Assembly (NCBI GenBank): GCA_922989275.2
Contig: OV277859.1
Span: 91,074,198-91,138,197 of the forward strand
Origin: Gari tellinella
Taxonomy: Eukaryota > Mollusca > Bivalvia > Cardiida > Psammobiidae
Direction: 5' to 3'
DNA length: 64,000 bases
Positions 13,201 through 28,200 of the stretch are shown here, in pieces. How positions within the stretch are numbered: the stretch's first letter is position 1; the number at the start of each line of letters is the position of its first letter. The notes under the pieces are model-generated. The model saw nothing but the letters and a program-made list of their open reading frames with translations, was not told the origin of the DNA and made no database searches. The position numbers and the translations under genes were made by a program.

Positions 13201-16200
13201 TTCCCCTTTGTCATATTTTATTGTCAGGAAAATAATTCCAGTTCTGTTGACGCTAGTGAAATAATTATCATTTATTGGAAATGGAAATAGCTTGATAAGA
13301 GGATGTGTCATGGATAAGGGTCATAAGCTTGGCAACAAAATTCACTTTTGTCATGTTTTCTTGTCTGGAAGATAACTCCATTTATAGTTATATTAAAATG
13401 TTGTCTTGCCCAGTCAACTTAGGTACAAACTTCAATGTCCTCAGGTGAGCGAATTAAGGGCCATGGCCCTCTTGTTTGTTGTTTTTAGCTCACCTGAGCC
13501 AAAGGCTCAAGGTGAGCTATTGGGATGGCCCTGTGTCCGTCGTCCGTCGTCGTTAACAATTGCTTCAAATGACATCTCCTCCTATACCGCTTAACAGATT
13601 TCAAGCAAACTTTACAGAAATGTTCCTTGGGTCAAGCTCTTTCAGATTTGTTCAAAGAATTAAAAACAATGCAGAACTCGAAAAAATAAGGAAATCTTAA
13701 AAAATCTTCTTGTCAAAAACTACAAGGACCAGAGCTTAGATATTTGGCACATAGCATCACCTACAGGTCCTCTATCAAGTTTGTTCAAATTATACCCCTG
13801 GGGTCAAAATTGGCCCCGCCCCGGGGGTCACAGTTTTAAATAGAGTTATATAGTGAAAATTTCAAATGTCTTCTTCTCTGACACTAATATGACCAGAGCT
13901 TTGATATTTGGCATGGTGACACTTCTAAATGTCCTTTACCTATTTTGTTCAAATGGTTCTGGTCGGTTGAATATCTAGGTCATAATTCACATTCAATATA
14001 TGTATAGCAGACAGCAATTCAGCATTATAAGAGTTAGACCCTAGCCACATTTCCTACTGGCAGAGTTACATAACTGAACTCAGCCCAGTCAGGTCAGCTG
14101 AGGTTCACTGTAACCGCAGCATATGGTTTTGTCTGCTACATTTTTTATGCCCCTGCAGTTGGAGGCATATTGTTTTTGTCAGTCTGCTTTTTTTTGTCTG
14201 TTTGTCAATTTGTTTGTCTGTCAGTCAACAACTTTAATCTTAGCCATAACTTTGTTAAAGTTAGAAACTTTATATCTTAGGTCATGTTCTGCAAAGGTCA
14301 ATGTCATTTTTGAGTTATTTCCCAGTGTCATATTTTCTTGTCTGTGAGATAACTCCAGTTCTACTGATGTTAACCCATTACCCCATACATATGCCTTTTT
14401 ATGCCTTTAATTTATTCCTCCTCTAAAGAAAATAATTCCACTTTATACAGTCATAAAAATGTAAGATATAAGAAATGGTATCTATATCTTAGTAGATGAT
14501 AACTTAAAGCAGGTTGAAAGTTAAGCAGAATGGGCAATAAATAATCATACGGAAATACATGTAGCTTGATAAGAAGAAGTGTCATGGATAAGGGCCATAA
14601 CTCTGCCAACAATATTTTTTTAAGTTATTCCAATTTGTCATGGTTTTTTGTCTGGAAGATAATTCCATTTACAGCTATATTAAAATGTTGTCTTGCCTAT
14701 TAAGCTAAGGCACAATGACCTCAGGTGAGCGAATTAAGGACCATGGCCCTCTTGTTTTACATAATAGGGACATTTAGGAACCTTTCAAAGGAAGTTGAAT
14801 GAACAGTCATTTAAGACATGTGACAGCATAGTGCAGGATAACATAATGCAGAGTAGTTCCCTAAGGAGCTATCTGTATAACTGTTGTCCCGCACAACGGT
14901 ATTTCAGTTACAACTCTTTCATTAACACATTCAACCCTAGCGACGAGTATACTTGTCATTTTCAAACAGTGTATCTGTGAGGATTACACTTGTTCTATGC
15001 AAACAGTGTAGACCCTGATCAGGGTCTACACTATTTGTCATTTTGAAATATATTGTTAAAATCAACCCTTTATTGTCAAAAATGGACTAGACTTATTTTG
15101 AAATTGGAATTGTCCGTTAAAAGTTTCAGGGATGAATGAGTTAATTAAATCCTCAATTATGAATTGTTATTCTTCTGCAGTTTACATTGTGTTTTATTGT
15201 TGTGCAGGTGTGATGAGGGTTACTTTGGAAACCCTACCGTCCACGGAGGCAAGTGTGAGCCCTGTAACTGTAACCCAGAGGGTTCTGTTGGTCCCCAGTG
15301 TGACAGAGCGGGCAGATGTCAGTGTCTACCAGGTATCCGTGGTGACAAGTGTGACGAGTGTCAGCCTAGATATGCCGTCGTAGCTGGAAAGTGTACATGT
15401 AAGCAAAGCTGTTATTCCTCTCCCTCTCCCTCTCCCTCCCCACATAGCTTGTTTTCAGTATTGAAGAAGATTGTTGTTTAAAGCAGGCTGAAAGTAAAGA
15501 GGATGTTTGTTGTTAAAAGCAGGCTGAAAGTAAAGCAGAATGTTCCTTTAGGAGCATTCTGCTTTACTTTCAGCCAGCTGTAAGTCACCATCTGCTAGGA
15601 TATGGGAAATATTTCTTATGGTGTCTGTTCCTTCCTGTATTTTAAAAGCTGAGTTATTTTCTTCAGTGGCAGAAATTTGGAGAAGCATTGCCCTTTTTGT
15701 ATCAAAATGTAAATTGGAAATAAATTATGTACAGTAAATGTTCTCCTTTACGGCCACTAATTTTGTCAATTATTAGGTGTTTAAGACAGGTGACTGCTTA
15801 AAGCTAGGCGACAGTTAAACAGAAAGCTCCTTTAGGAGCTTTCTGTTTTACTGTCGCCTTGGTTTAAGCTGTCACCTGACATTTAAATAATAATTTAGCC
15901 TTCTTTTAAGTGGTCGTAATAGAGAGGTTTTACTGTATAAGCAAGTTCTGAAATTTGAAGAAATTAGTGAACACCCAAATCCTATGGATGAATGCATATC
16001 CTCATGACGTCAAAATCTTAAAAGTTGTATTTCCATGGAGATATTGATTCTCATTTTGTGAATTTTCTGTAAAATCAGGTAAGCATTCAACCCCTTTTAT
16101 GCGGGATACATTTTTAGGTGTACCTCTAGGCAAACAGTTTTGATCTCAGATCAGGCCCCACATTGTGGGGCCTGATCTAAGATCAAAACTGTTTGCGGCT

Positions 16201-19200
16201 AAGTTAATATTCTATCAGAAACTGCTAAAATCGTTTGCAAATATTTGAGTTATACCTGCTGCAGACGACATTTTAAAATGGCCGCCAAATATTACCCAGC
16301 ATACAGTGGGTTAATATCTGCATTTCAGCATGTGATGTCGGCTGTACTCGGGAACTTATGTTGGAACTGGATGAACTGGACAAAATGGTCGATTCTTTGC
16401 CCTTTGACCTTGACAATGTCAACATTACTGCCCCATACCGGAAACTGATCTACATCACCAACGAAACCAAAATTCTGTCGGTATGTCATGTCGTGCTACA
16501 GCAATCTATAATGGTCATAGTTTTGAGAAAACACTTATTTTCATGGTACAATCAAAGGAATATTGAGATTTATTTCAAGGAAGAAGCATGCTGATTTCTA
16601 ATGACAATTGATTGCTGAATTCAGGATAAAGGTAATGCAGAAAGCCCCTTTTGGAGTTCCTGCATTCTCTTTATTCTGCATTAACTCATTCAACCCTGAA
16701 TCTTTAAAAGGACAATTCCAATTTCAAATTGAATCTAGTCCAGTTTTGACTATGTAGGGTTGATTTTAACTATACATTCCAAAACGACAAACAGTGTAGA
16801 CCCTGATCAGAGGGCTCCTGCAGGAGTCCTCTGATCAGAGTCTATACTGTTTGCATACTATTCACAGGTACGTTGTTAGCGATGTGTATACTCCTCACTA
16901 GGGTTGAAAGTGTTGACCAAATCTGATGTTAGAAATGTTAGCAAAACATTTTCAGTGCATTATATTTGGTTTCGATTTTATATTTGTTTTACATTTTACT
17001 GCCCTAATTGAATCAATATATGCATTAATGATTATGAGTTGTGTGACAAGAGGGTTTAACCACAGTCTATGCTGTGTTGAGGGACCATAGAAGGAAGAAG
17101 CATGAAGGATAGGAGGGTATTCAACCCTGTCCTCCATAGCCACTGGTGTAGACAACAATACATGTAATTATGTGAAGGCTTAAAACAGGATGAAAGGAAA
17201 GCAGAAAGCTCCTTCAGGAGCTTTCTGCTTGCCTTTCACCCTGCTTTAAGCTGCTTCCATACTTTAACCTCATCATGATCAGCAAAACCATTATAACTAA
17301 TATAAGCCACTATTTGTGGTTGAATAGAGTCAAAATACTTGTGGACAGAAGTGTTAATGGAGAGAACAGTAATGCACAATGTTCATTTTTATTGTGCAGT
17401 GCATTGATAGTGCAATTAAGAGCCATCAGTCTTGCCCATGAATCTTACTTGATGATCCCTAGACACGGCAGATAAGACTGTTTATTGGTTTGGAAGCATG
17501 ATAATTGACAAAGTCAGGAATTTTATAACTTACTACAGATAAACTTGTATTAAATGACTATAGTGTGATGAAGATGAAAGGAGATCATTTAACCAATTAT
17601 CCCCATTGCCTGTTTTAAATTTTTATAGCATATGACCACATAAAGCAGGTTGAAAGTAAAACAGAATGTGCCTTATGTCACATTCTGCTTTACTTCCAAC
17701 CTGCTTTAAGCTACCATCTGCACGTATATAGGATAGAAATAATGCAGAGTGAGTACTTGTATCAAAAAGTGTACATGTACATGGATCTTCTGTTGTGTGG
17801 TTGTTTAATACAAGTGAGACTGTTTGGGACTAAAGCTATGTACAGTAGAACCTCTCTATTACGACCACTAGATTGTGTCAAGTATTAGTCGTTTAAGACA
17901 GGTGACCGCTCAAAGCAATGTGAAAGTGAAACAGAAAGCTCCCACAGGAGCTTTCTGTTTCACTTCAACATTGCTTTAAGCTGTCACCTGTCTTTTATAC
18001 GGGCAATTTACCTTCTTTTGAGCGGTGGTAATAGAGAGGTTCTACTGTATAATCTTATATATCTGTATACTTATATTGTATAAATATATACTTTACAGTC
18101 TTAAGTTTTTATCAATTATTCAGATATTTGTATAAGTCATAATCATTTAAATTAATCAACAAATTTATTTGGACAGTTTACAGTATAAATACTGAGCATG
18201 TGGTATTCTTATTTTGTAATAATTAAAAGAGGATTGTATGATTCAAAATATGCTTGTGTCAGCAGAAAAAATGATTTGTATCTCAAACTAAGACTTTAAA
18301 CCTTCTCCTGTTGAATATTTCATATTAAAATCCACACATTATGAACTTTTATCATCTGAGCTATTACATTAGTTTTGCTATTAGAATAATGAAATTTTTC
18401 ACTAGGAAAGAATGCAGATTCATGTCAGACAAATTCTGGAAGAAAACAATGTCGACTCTGATCAGTTAACTCATATATGCTTAATTTGCAAACAGTGTAC
18501 TTGTGAGTAGTTCACTTGTCCTATGAAAACAGTGTAGACCCTGGTCAGAGGGCTCCTTAAGGAGCTCTCTGATCAGGGTCTACACTGTTTGTTATTTTGA
18601 CATAGTTATATTGTGAAAATCAACGCTAAAATGTCAAAAATGGACTAGACTAAATTGAAAACCAGAATTGTCCATTTGGGCTTTCAGTCGGGAAAGGGTT
18701 ATGGAGATGGGAGCTGTCTGATCTGGGTCTGCTCTGTTTTCAGCAAGCATACATAATAGATTGTACACTATTAGTAATCAACCTTTAAATTGACACAAGC
18801 ATATTTTCATTTATACATTAATGCATGAAGTCCAACATTCTACTGTAAGAAACCAGGCACAGGACAGGCAAAAATAACTGGTAGATTTGCCATCTTTACC
18901 AGTATGTCTGATGACCTGTGAGTTCTCAACCAGTGAATGTCACACAGTATGACCGCTCAAACACTGGCTCGTTCTATAATGTGTAAGGCAGGTTGTTGCT
19001 TAGAGTAAGAAGAAAGTAAAGCAGAAAGTTCATTTAGGAGCTTCTTGTTTAGTTTGATCCTGCTTTAAGCTGTTATCTGCCTATTACACTATGAATGAGC
19101 TTTAGTTTTAGTGGTCATAATGGCCGGACTAAACATTTTATGAAAACAGACTAAAACTCCATTTAACCCATTGCTCCCTGGTGCACTAAATAATTTCTCC

Positions 19201-22200
19201 TTAAACCATTGCCCCATAGCCTGTATCTTGTTTTGAAGACAGGTGGCCATTTAAAGAAGGTTGAAAGTAAAGCAGAATGTGCCTTCAGCCACATTCTGCT
19301 TTACTTTCAGCCAGTTTTAAGCTACCATCTGCTAGTGAAAAGCATATCTACGGAGTAATTGGTTGACAAAACTTTCTAACAAGTGAAATGGAAGAATGAA
19401 AACATCTAGGTGCAAATGGGTTTATAATGCTGTAGACCAAGCATGACGGTCATATATCATTTGGGACAAGGGATATGTGTGTGCGTGTTTGGCTTGATTA
19501 CTGCTAATTTGAAGAAAAAGTCATTGTATAATTATGTAAGTCAGTTGCAAATCTGACCAATCAAATGCTTTAGAACGATCTCAGACTGAACTCGCACATA
19601 TTATAACCTTGAAGCCTGAAGTTGTAAGACTGTCAAGCACTAAGTACAGGGCTGCCATAAGTGCACATGAAAAATCCTAAGATTTCCAAATTTGCATTTT
19701 TCAAGTGCGAATTTACGAATCATACTTTTCTTTACCCCAAAGCCTGTTTCTAGTTTGTTGACCCGTAACTACTTAAAGCGGGCTGGAAGTAAAGCAGAAT
19801 GCGCCTTATGGCGCATTCTGCCTTACTTTCAGCCTGCTTTAAACTATAATGGTCTAGAAAAATTCCGAAGATTTAGGAAAAATCGGGAGAAATGGCAGCC
19901 CTGTAAGTAACTGTATACCCATGTATATGATACTTACCTGTATACCTAATATGATTTATGCATTGTATGTAATTATTTACTCTATTAGGAAAGATTAGAG
20001 AATATGAGATTAGCAGGGCTTAAAGATATTGAAGCGCAACTTGATCGGCTAGACAATGAGGCTGATAGGACCGAACGAAATGTAAGTATATGGGTAATGG
20101 TTCCCAGTGTGCATATGTCAGTTCTCTCATCTCTGTTTGTCAACTCTTTGAACCCTAGTCAAGCATATATGGGTCATTTGCATACCTGTGAGGTATACAC
20201 TTGTCCTTTATGCAAACAGTGTTGACACTGATCAGAGGGCCCTCTGATCAGGGTATTCACTGTTTGTCATTTTGACATATAGATCTATTGTAAAAATCAA
20301 AGCTAAAAAGTAAAAAATTTAGTAGACTTAATTGAAAACTAGAATTGTCCATTTGAGGTTTCAGGGTGGAAAGAGTTAAAGTGCTATAATGTGCTGTAGC
20401 TTTGTCAGTTTCTCTTTTCTCTATAGAGGTCACAAGGTCATAGATCTGAGGCATACATTCTTCCTCAACTTTAACCATGGCCATAACTTTGGAATTAAGT
20501 GTGACACAGACTTCATATTTGGATTGTATACTCTTCCCAATAAACCATTGAGTTCAGTAAAACTCAGGTCATGGCAGACAAAGGTCAAGGTGATTAAGAG
20601 GTCATGAGGTCATGCTTCACAAACAATTCTTGTTCAGTTTTCATAATGCTTCACAAACAAATATTCTTCAGTGTTCAAGAATAGTAGTTGCTAAAGCAGA
20701 CAGAAAATAAAGCAGAAAGCTTTAGTTTCAGTCCACTATAACCCATTGTATGCTGGGTAATATTTGGCTGCCCTTTTAAAATGTCGTCTGCAGCGGGTAT
20801 AACTCAAGTATTTGCAAATGATTTTAGCGGTTGCTGATAGAATATTGACTTTGCTGCTAACAGTTTTGATCTCAGATCAGGCCCCATAATATGGGGCCTT
20901 ATCTGAGATCAAAACTGTTTGCCTAGAGGTACACCTAAAAGTGTATCCCGCATAAAATGGGTTAAGGCAGACAGAAAATAAAGCAGAAGGTTTATTAGTT
21001 TCAGTCCACTATAAGTGGGCACCTGTGAGGATGTAAAAACGGTGTCCTTTCACTGTTCACTAGAAGTTGGGTCAAAGCATGGAAAGGTGTTTTGGGTAGG
21101 TAAATGCATGATGAGGTGTTTCCAGCAAGGAAATTAGGGTTAATGTGTTGTGAAGGGGACTGATGAATTACTAGCAATACTCTGCTAACTTATTTCTCTA
21201 TTCTAACATACATGTACCAAATACAAGGTAACTTCTGTAAGGATTCATTTCATGATTTTGTATTTATAATGGATCTACCGTCACCAAAAGTAATTCTTGA
21301 CAGTTACTAACATCTTTATACAGTTGTAATAATCTTCATAGTATGTGTAAACCAACCTGCTTACAGTAAAACAGCAGCCATGTAAATTATGATAAATAAA
21401 CAGCCTTTGACACAATTGAAAGCTTAATGCAGAGCAAAGATGAAACAGGAAGTACCTATAGGAGCGTTCTGTTTCATATTTGCTCTTCATTAAGCAGTCA
21501 CATATATGTAGATTTGTATAGTGCTTCTTCAAAGATTGGCTGCTTAACCTGTTACCCCATACCGTAGCCTGTTTCTAGTTTTGAAACAGTTTACACTTAA
21601 CCCATTACCCCATAGCCTGTTTCTAGTTTTAACCCTTTCCCACATAGCATGTTTCTAGTATTGAATATAGGTGTTCACTTAAAGCAGGTTGAAAGTAAAG
21701 CAGAATGCGCCTAAAGCACATTCTGCTTTACTTTCAGCCTGCTTTAAGCTATCATCTGCTAAAGTAAAGAAAATATTTCATATGATACATATTTATGACT
21801 GTATAAATTAGAACTATTTCCTTCAGAGGAGGAATAAACTGAATGCGCTAAAAGGCGCTTCTATGGGGGAAAGGGTTAAAGAAAGATGATCACTTAAAGC
21901 AGGTTGAAAGTAAAGCAGAATGCGCCTAAAGGCACATTCTGCTTTACTTTCAGCCTGCTTTAAGCTATTATCTGGTAGGATATAGAACATATTTGTTTTG
22001 ATACATATACATCACTGTGTAAAAGTGAACTATTTTCTTCAATGTAGGAATAAATTATAGGTGTAAAAAGGCTTATTTATTGGGGGAGGGTTAAAGGTTA
22101 AAGCAGATTGAAATGCTTTGAGAGTCATCTGGAAAGATACTGCAAATGGCTTTTGTCATTTATGTTCAGAATTTCTTAGATTTGGACTACATGTACATGT

Positions 22201-25200
22201 ACTTCTTTTAAGTGTAGGAATTATTAGAGGGTGTTGAATGGGGTTTTTAAGTGTAGGAATTATTAGAGGGTGTTGAATGGGGTTTTTATGTGTAGGAATT
22301 ATTAGAGGGTGTTGAATGGGGTTTTAAGTGTAGGAATTATTAGAGGGTGTTGAATGGGGTTTTTAAGTGTAGGAATTATTAGAGGGTGTTGAATGGGGTT
22401 TTTAAGTGTAGGAATTATTAGAGGGTGTTGAATGGGTTTTTTATGTAGTAATGATGTAACATAAGTATGACTATTCATATATTTCTTAAAACGTTTATTG
22501 TAAATTTTAACAAGATTTGTTATTTATATTAACCAATAAATATTTTGTTTTATGTCTATTTAGTTTTTTTCCAACAGCGTATATATCATTTGGGAAATCA
22601 ACATTATTTGACTGATTTTTCTTGTTTGTTTGTATTGATTTTGGTTTTTGTCCATCCGCTCTAAGATGGCAGGTATTATGCTGTTGCATTATCCATCCTT
22701 CTGTTTAGGAACTTTTATGTTAACCCCTTCACTGCCTTACCCCTAGTGCAATAGTTATTTGCAAACAGTTTGGATCCTGATCAGACGCCGCGTAACGCGG
22801 CGTCTGATCTGGATCCAAACTGTTTGATACCCATCTTAATATTTCTAAAGTCCTAAATACCTAAAATTTGAATTTTAGAAATAAAAGCAGATGACAATTG
22901 TTGAAATTTGATGACGTCATGGCAGCGAAGGGGTTAATTCAATAACTCAAACAGATATTATCAATTCTATTGAAAGTTAACCCTTAGCCTGCCAGTCACG
23001 ACTATAGCTCCATATGCAAACAGCTTGGATCCGGATGAGACGCCGAGTAACTCGGCGTCTCATCCGGATCCAAGCTGTTTGACACTCGGACAACATTTTC
23101 AGCAATTTTGAGCAACTTTGAAGCACTTTGAAACTTGAAGCAGACGAGAAATATAGCAGACGACAATTTATTTGGCGGGCTAAGGGTTAATTGACATATG
23201 GGCAAAATCTTTAGGTCCTGTTTTTTACTAGCCATGTTAATCTTTGCAAACAGTTTGGATTTTAATGAGAAGTTGAGTGACCCGGCATCTCATCAAGGTT
23301 GAAACTATTTGCCACTCGGACCAGAATTATAAAATTAATGTAAGAAAATTAACAATCTTGAACCATAAAAGACAACAATTGTTTGAAATTAAAAATTAAA
23401 AGAGTTAATTGGTATTTTTCAGACTGAGAATAGTTTGAAGAAAAGTGATGAGAATGCGAAGGATGCTGCGAAGTTGCTGAGAGCTGCCACAGAACTGGAA
23501 GACACTATAGACTTGAGGGAGATGAATGTGAAAGGTAGAACATGCTTGTTATCTCTCATCATACCATAACTCATTCCCCCCTTAACCCAGTACCCGATAA
23601 ATACGCCTTTTAACACCTCTAATTTTTTCCTCCACTTAAGAAAATATTTCTAATTTATACAATTGTGAATATTTATCATAAGAAATGTTTTCTTTTTTGT
23701 AGTAGATGGGAGCTTAAAGCATTCTGCTTTACTTTCAACCTGCTTTAAGTTTTCACCTATTTTCAATACAAGAAAAGGACTATGGGGTAATGGGTTAAAT
23801 ATGTCTTTTTACACCTTAAATTTATTCCTCCACTGAAGTTAATAGTTCCAATTTAAATAGTGAAGAACATGACTGTATCCTAAGAAATCTTTTTGTATAA
23901 GCTTGCAGCACCCAATTGTATAAACACTGGTTTAATTTTAACCCTGGGTTAAACATACCATTTGGTATAATTTCTGGTTAAAAACCTGGTATGCGATTGT
24001 ATAAACACGCCCGCACTTTAAACCGCGGTTAAAAATCCGGTTAAAGTTACCGTGGTATGTGAGCTGGGTTAGATTAACGCGCTCGTGGTTTTTACTGAAT
24101 CTAACAACCAAAATGGCCGACATGCTGACTTCCGTAGAGGCTTTTAAGACAGTTTTACGAAATTATCGCGTCGTAGAGCCATATAAAGGCTTTTACACGA
24201 CGGATGTGAAGATAAGCCGTTTTATTGGCGATGATTTGAACAAAAGGACCCAGATTCAGAACATTTCAACAGTGAATCAACTTGGAAAAGCCGACCAACC
24301 TTCCGACAAATCCAAGGTGTGTTTTGTTTTATTTATGCTGCTCAAGATCTTAGCCTCTTTCGAGTATTACAAGCAGGGACACTTATGAGGTGCACCAGGG
24401 ACCGTACCTTTCGGTCACTTTATCCTGACACCGACGAACCGTGCAGTCGTAATGCTAAACCTTAATCATCATCATGGATACTGCACTCCTTCACTAAAAT
24501 TGAAGTAATTCAAGTTAATGTACAACTGCCTTCCCGAGACGGCGAAAACGCCTGTCGGTAATAATCGGAAAACGATTGACGACAGTTAAAAGTGAAAAAA
24601 GTTTTAAGTGTCAAGGAGGGAAGCTATTATATACTACCAATTTTAAGTATTTCCTCTATCCACGGACTGTTGTCACTAATGACTCTATGTAGATTTTCAC
24701 ACCGGTATAGTTTGCTTCTTGGTAAGTTGCTCACTGACTGGTAAACTTGGTTTGAGTCAGACAGCTGAGAGCTAGGCCCCACTCAGGCTGCATATCCCCC
24801 CACCCCCTCTGACATTATAAAGAGATATGGTACTGAACCTAACATAGTTGGTGAGTTTAATTTGTAGTCAGCCAATTAGCTCAGTCAGTAGAGCGTCTGA
24901 ATGGTTTAAGCCCGGTCAAGCTGCATATTTTTCTCCCCCTGTGACACAATTCATAGCCCTGTGACACAATTCATAGCCAATGAAGTACAATATTTTTACT
25001 TTAGGCCTAAAAAAAAAAGTTGTGTGTTTAGGGCAACCCGACCCTACCTAGCAAAACACCCCTGACCCTAAAGTTTTTTTAAGATTTTGAAAAAAGATTT
25101 TCAAAATGGAGGAAAAACCTGTTTTAAAATATGTTTTGGACCAATTTGGCACCTAAAAAAAATTTAATTAAAAAAAAACCTTGATCCCTACCCTACCTAA

Positions 25201-28200
25201 ATTTTTTCAGATCGTTGCCCTAAACACAGATATTATTTTTTTTGGCCTTAGGCATTATCCAGGAACATTAATTTTGAGGTTACTCAAGTATATATTTCCC
25301 GGTAGTTTGTGTCTTCACACCTACATTACAAATTATATATCTATTATATCTATATGTACTCCAATAGCTAGTGTGCTAGCCTAAAAAGTCTTTTTTTGTG
25401 CGTTTCAGGTTTTATTCATTCTGGGTTGACAAATATAGACGGATGACTAGCTTGAAGTCAACCTTGGGAGTAAAAGGTCTACATCACACTGCTAATTCTA
25501 GAAATTAGAAAAGGAGACACATCTTCACATCCAAGCAAGCAAATAAGTCCTGCTCAAGCATTCTTGAGGAAGAAGCTGAGAGCCACAGGTGTGTATCTAT
25601 TTTTATCACATAATTTGCAGTCTGAGAGTTGCATAAAGCCATTCTATAGATATGAAAGTGACTTCAACCTGCAGCTTCAATTAACTAATAAGGCAGGGCT
25701 CTAGATAAGGCGAGAAAACTGAACAAATCCAAGGATTTCTCACTCATTTTTCCAGCATAAAATCCTATGGTGTTACTACTCATTAGAATTGTCTATTCGA
25801 GACAATTCTAAAGAGTAGTGACACCATAGTGTATAATCCAGGAATAAAGATTTTAGATTTTGCAATACTCCCCTTATCTGGAGTCCTGCAGCTTCAATTA
25901 ACTAAAATGACAGGGCTCCGGGGCTCTATATTATGAAGGGCGAGAAAACTGAACAAATCCAAGGATTTCTCACTCATTCAAGCATAAAATCCTATGGTGT
26001 TACTACTCATTAGAATCGAGTAGTGACACCATAGGGTTTAATACCGGCATAAAGATTTTAGATTTTGCAATACTCCCCTTATCTGGAGTCCTGTAAAAAG
26101 GTTTTAAAATGTTTTATGGGATAAATTGAAACTGGCATTCATGCTCATTATTCATCACATGAACATGTTGTCTAAAATAAATATGACGCTCACAAAGGCT
26201 TGCATCAATCATATTATTTCACAGTAATTTTATTTAGATTCTCTGTATGACTGTCAAAATAACAACCTAAATTAGGAATGCGAGCTTAGAGTTAAAAATA
26301 TACATTGATTTGATGCTACTTTTCCAGTAAAAAGTAAAACCAAAGTTAAAATGTATGATGGAGAAAATTTGAAATGGTTACGACAAAATAAAAGTCATGT
26401 ACATGTCACCTATATACATCATAAAAAAATGTATGTTTATATATCTACAGGGCTCCAGATAAGAGGGAATGAAGTGACAAATCAAACATTGTTTTCACTT
26501 ATTATAGCACCTAATCCTATGGTGTAACCATTCATTCATTATGTAAATAACATTTTCTTATCTGGAGCTTTGCAATTATGAATATTCTATGTGGTTCATA
26601 AATAAGATGGTGCAATATATTTTCAGACCTACAGATGTAACCAGCAGCAGGTCAATTGATTCAGAATATGTCTTCAAGTTTGATGTCATGGGATGACAAA
26701 ACCGAGGCAGCAGGCAATTGTATGGGCTTGTAGAATTGCAAAGGTCATGGAGCCAGATATCGCAATCAGCTTCAAAAAGACTGCTGAGGATCAAAGTGTG
26801 AAGGTCTCGAAGTTCTCTAATTATGGACATTACAATTATGGCGAGTGTGAGACTAGAACTTGACCATTCAAAAGTGAAGTGGAGTGATGTAAAACATACA
26901 TCAAAACATTTAACAGTCTCTGCACTTTACAGGAAAAGCATAAATCTGTATACATATATAGTGCAGTCAGTTTGGAGTCAGAATAGACACCAAGTTACTC
27001 TGCCTCTCTTCTGGCTCAAAACAGTTTGCCATTCAGCCATTAACAATTGTCATATGCTTTTAATGTCAGTTTTAAATTTTAAGTATTTTGACCAAGGAAA
27101 TAATGAAATGAGTGTCATACAGTTTGGATCCTGATCAAATGCATGTCACACTGCATCTGATCAGGAAAACTGGTTGGAAGTAACCATTTTATTCGGGGTA
27201 AGGCAATGAAGTTTAAGGGGTTATAAGTTGTATGAAAATTTAAGAAAATTCTTTTTCTGATATGGTAGTTTCAGCTATTTACAGGAGGTATAATGGTTGA
27301 TGATAACACAGGTGCTTATGTTGTATATTGAAAAAAATTGTTATAGATCTAGATTCTACATAATACAAGGTAGCATACCAAAAATATCAACTAATTTAGG
27401 ATAACCAAAAAAAATTAATTAATGTAGGATAAAACTAATGTAGAAAATTCCTTTGGGACTTTCTGCATTTTAAGCTCACCTGAGCTAGCTCAGGGTGAGC
27501 TTTGCAACCCTAGAATGTCCCGCGTCAATAGTTTAGTGTTTACACTCTAGAGGCCACAATTTTTATCCAATATTTCTCAAACTTGCTCAGATTGTATATT
27601 ACCATACTACTTTGAACTGCTGAAAATGCTATATTGAACAGTGTTTACACTCTAGAGGCCACAATTGTAATCCATTCTTTTTTAAACTTTCTCAGATTGT
27701 ATGTTATTGTAAGAGTTTGGTGAAATAAGACCAATAGGTCAATAGTTACCTACCTTTGAATTGCTGAAAATGCAATATTTAAAGGTGTTTATACTCTGGG
27801 GGCCATACTTTTGGTTTTATCTTTCCAAAACTTGCTCAGATTGTATATAACTAAAAGAATTTGGATGAGTTCGATTATTGTTGAAATCGGACGAGTAGGT
27901 CAAGAGTTATCTACCTTTGAATTGCTGAAATGCCATAGTTAACAATAAGAGGCCACAATTTTTATCCAATCTATCTCAAATTGCTCACATTGTAACTATA
28001 TAACCATAAAAGTTCAGATGAGATCAATTATGGTTGAAATCGGAATAAAAGGTCAAGAGTTATATACCTTTGAATTGCTGAAAATGCCATATCTAACGGT
28101 GTTTACACTCTAGAGGCTTCAAATATTAGACAATCTTTCTCAAACTTACTCAGATTGTATATAACTATTAAAGAGTTATCTGTCCTTGATATACTTTGAA

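Larger units (their letters stand above)
11678..13474 (+). repeat. S-family element (AGCTCACC...CTCTTG), interrupted
   Basis: Starts TTTTTTTAGCTCACCTGAGC with a short hairpin (CTCACCTGAGCC/GGCTCAAGGTGAG) and ends GTGAGCGAATTAAGGGCCA, TGGCCCTCTTG, a second hairpin four bases before the end. Contains a GTCCGTCT tract and a nested family A/C pair. No ORF with transposase motifs. Confidence 0.65.

Noticed and set aside
1123..16480. Assignment to the laminin alpha-3/5 class
   Set aside because: Alpha-5 has about twice as many LE repeats after L4; here there are three, and the LE with the extra Cys pair before L4 fits alpha-1/2.
22206..22440. CRISPR-like array
   Set aside because: Repeats are contiguous without spacers and lie in an animal intron; this is a minisatellite.
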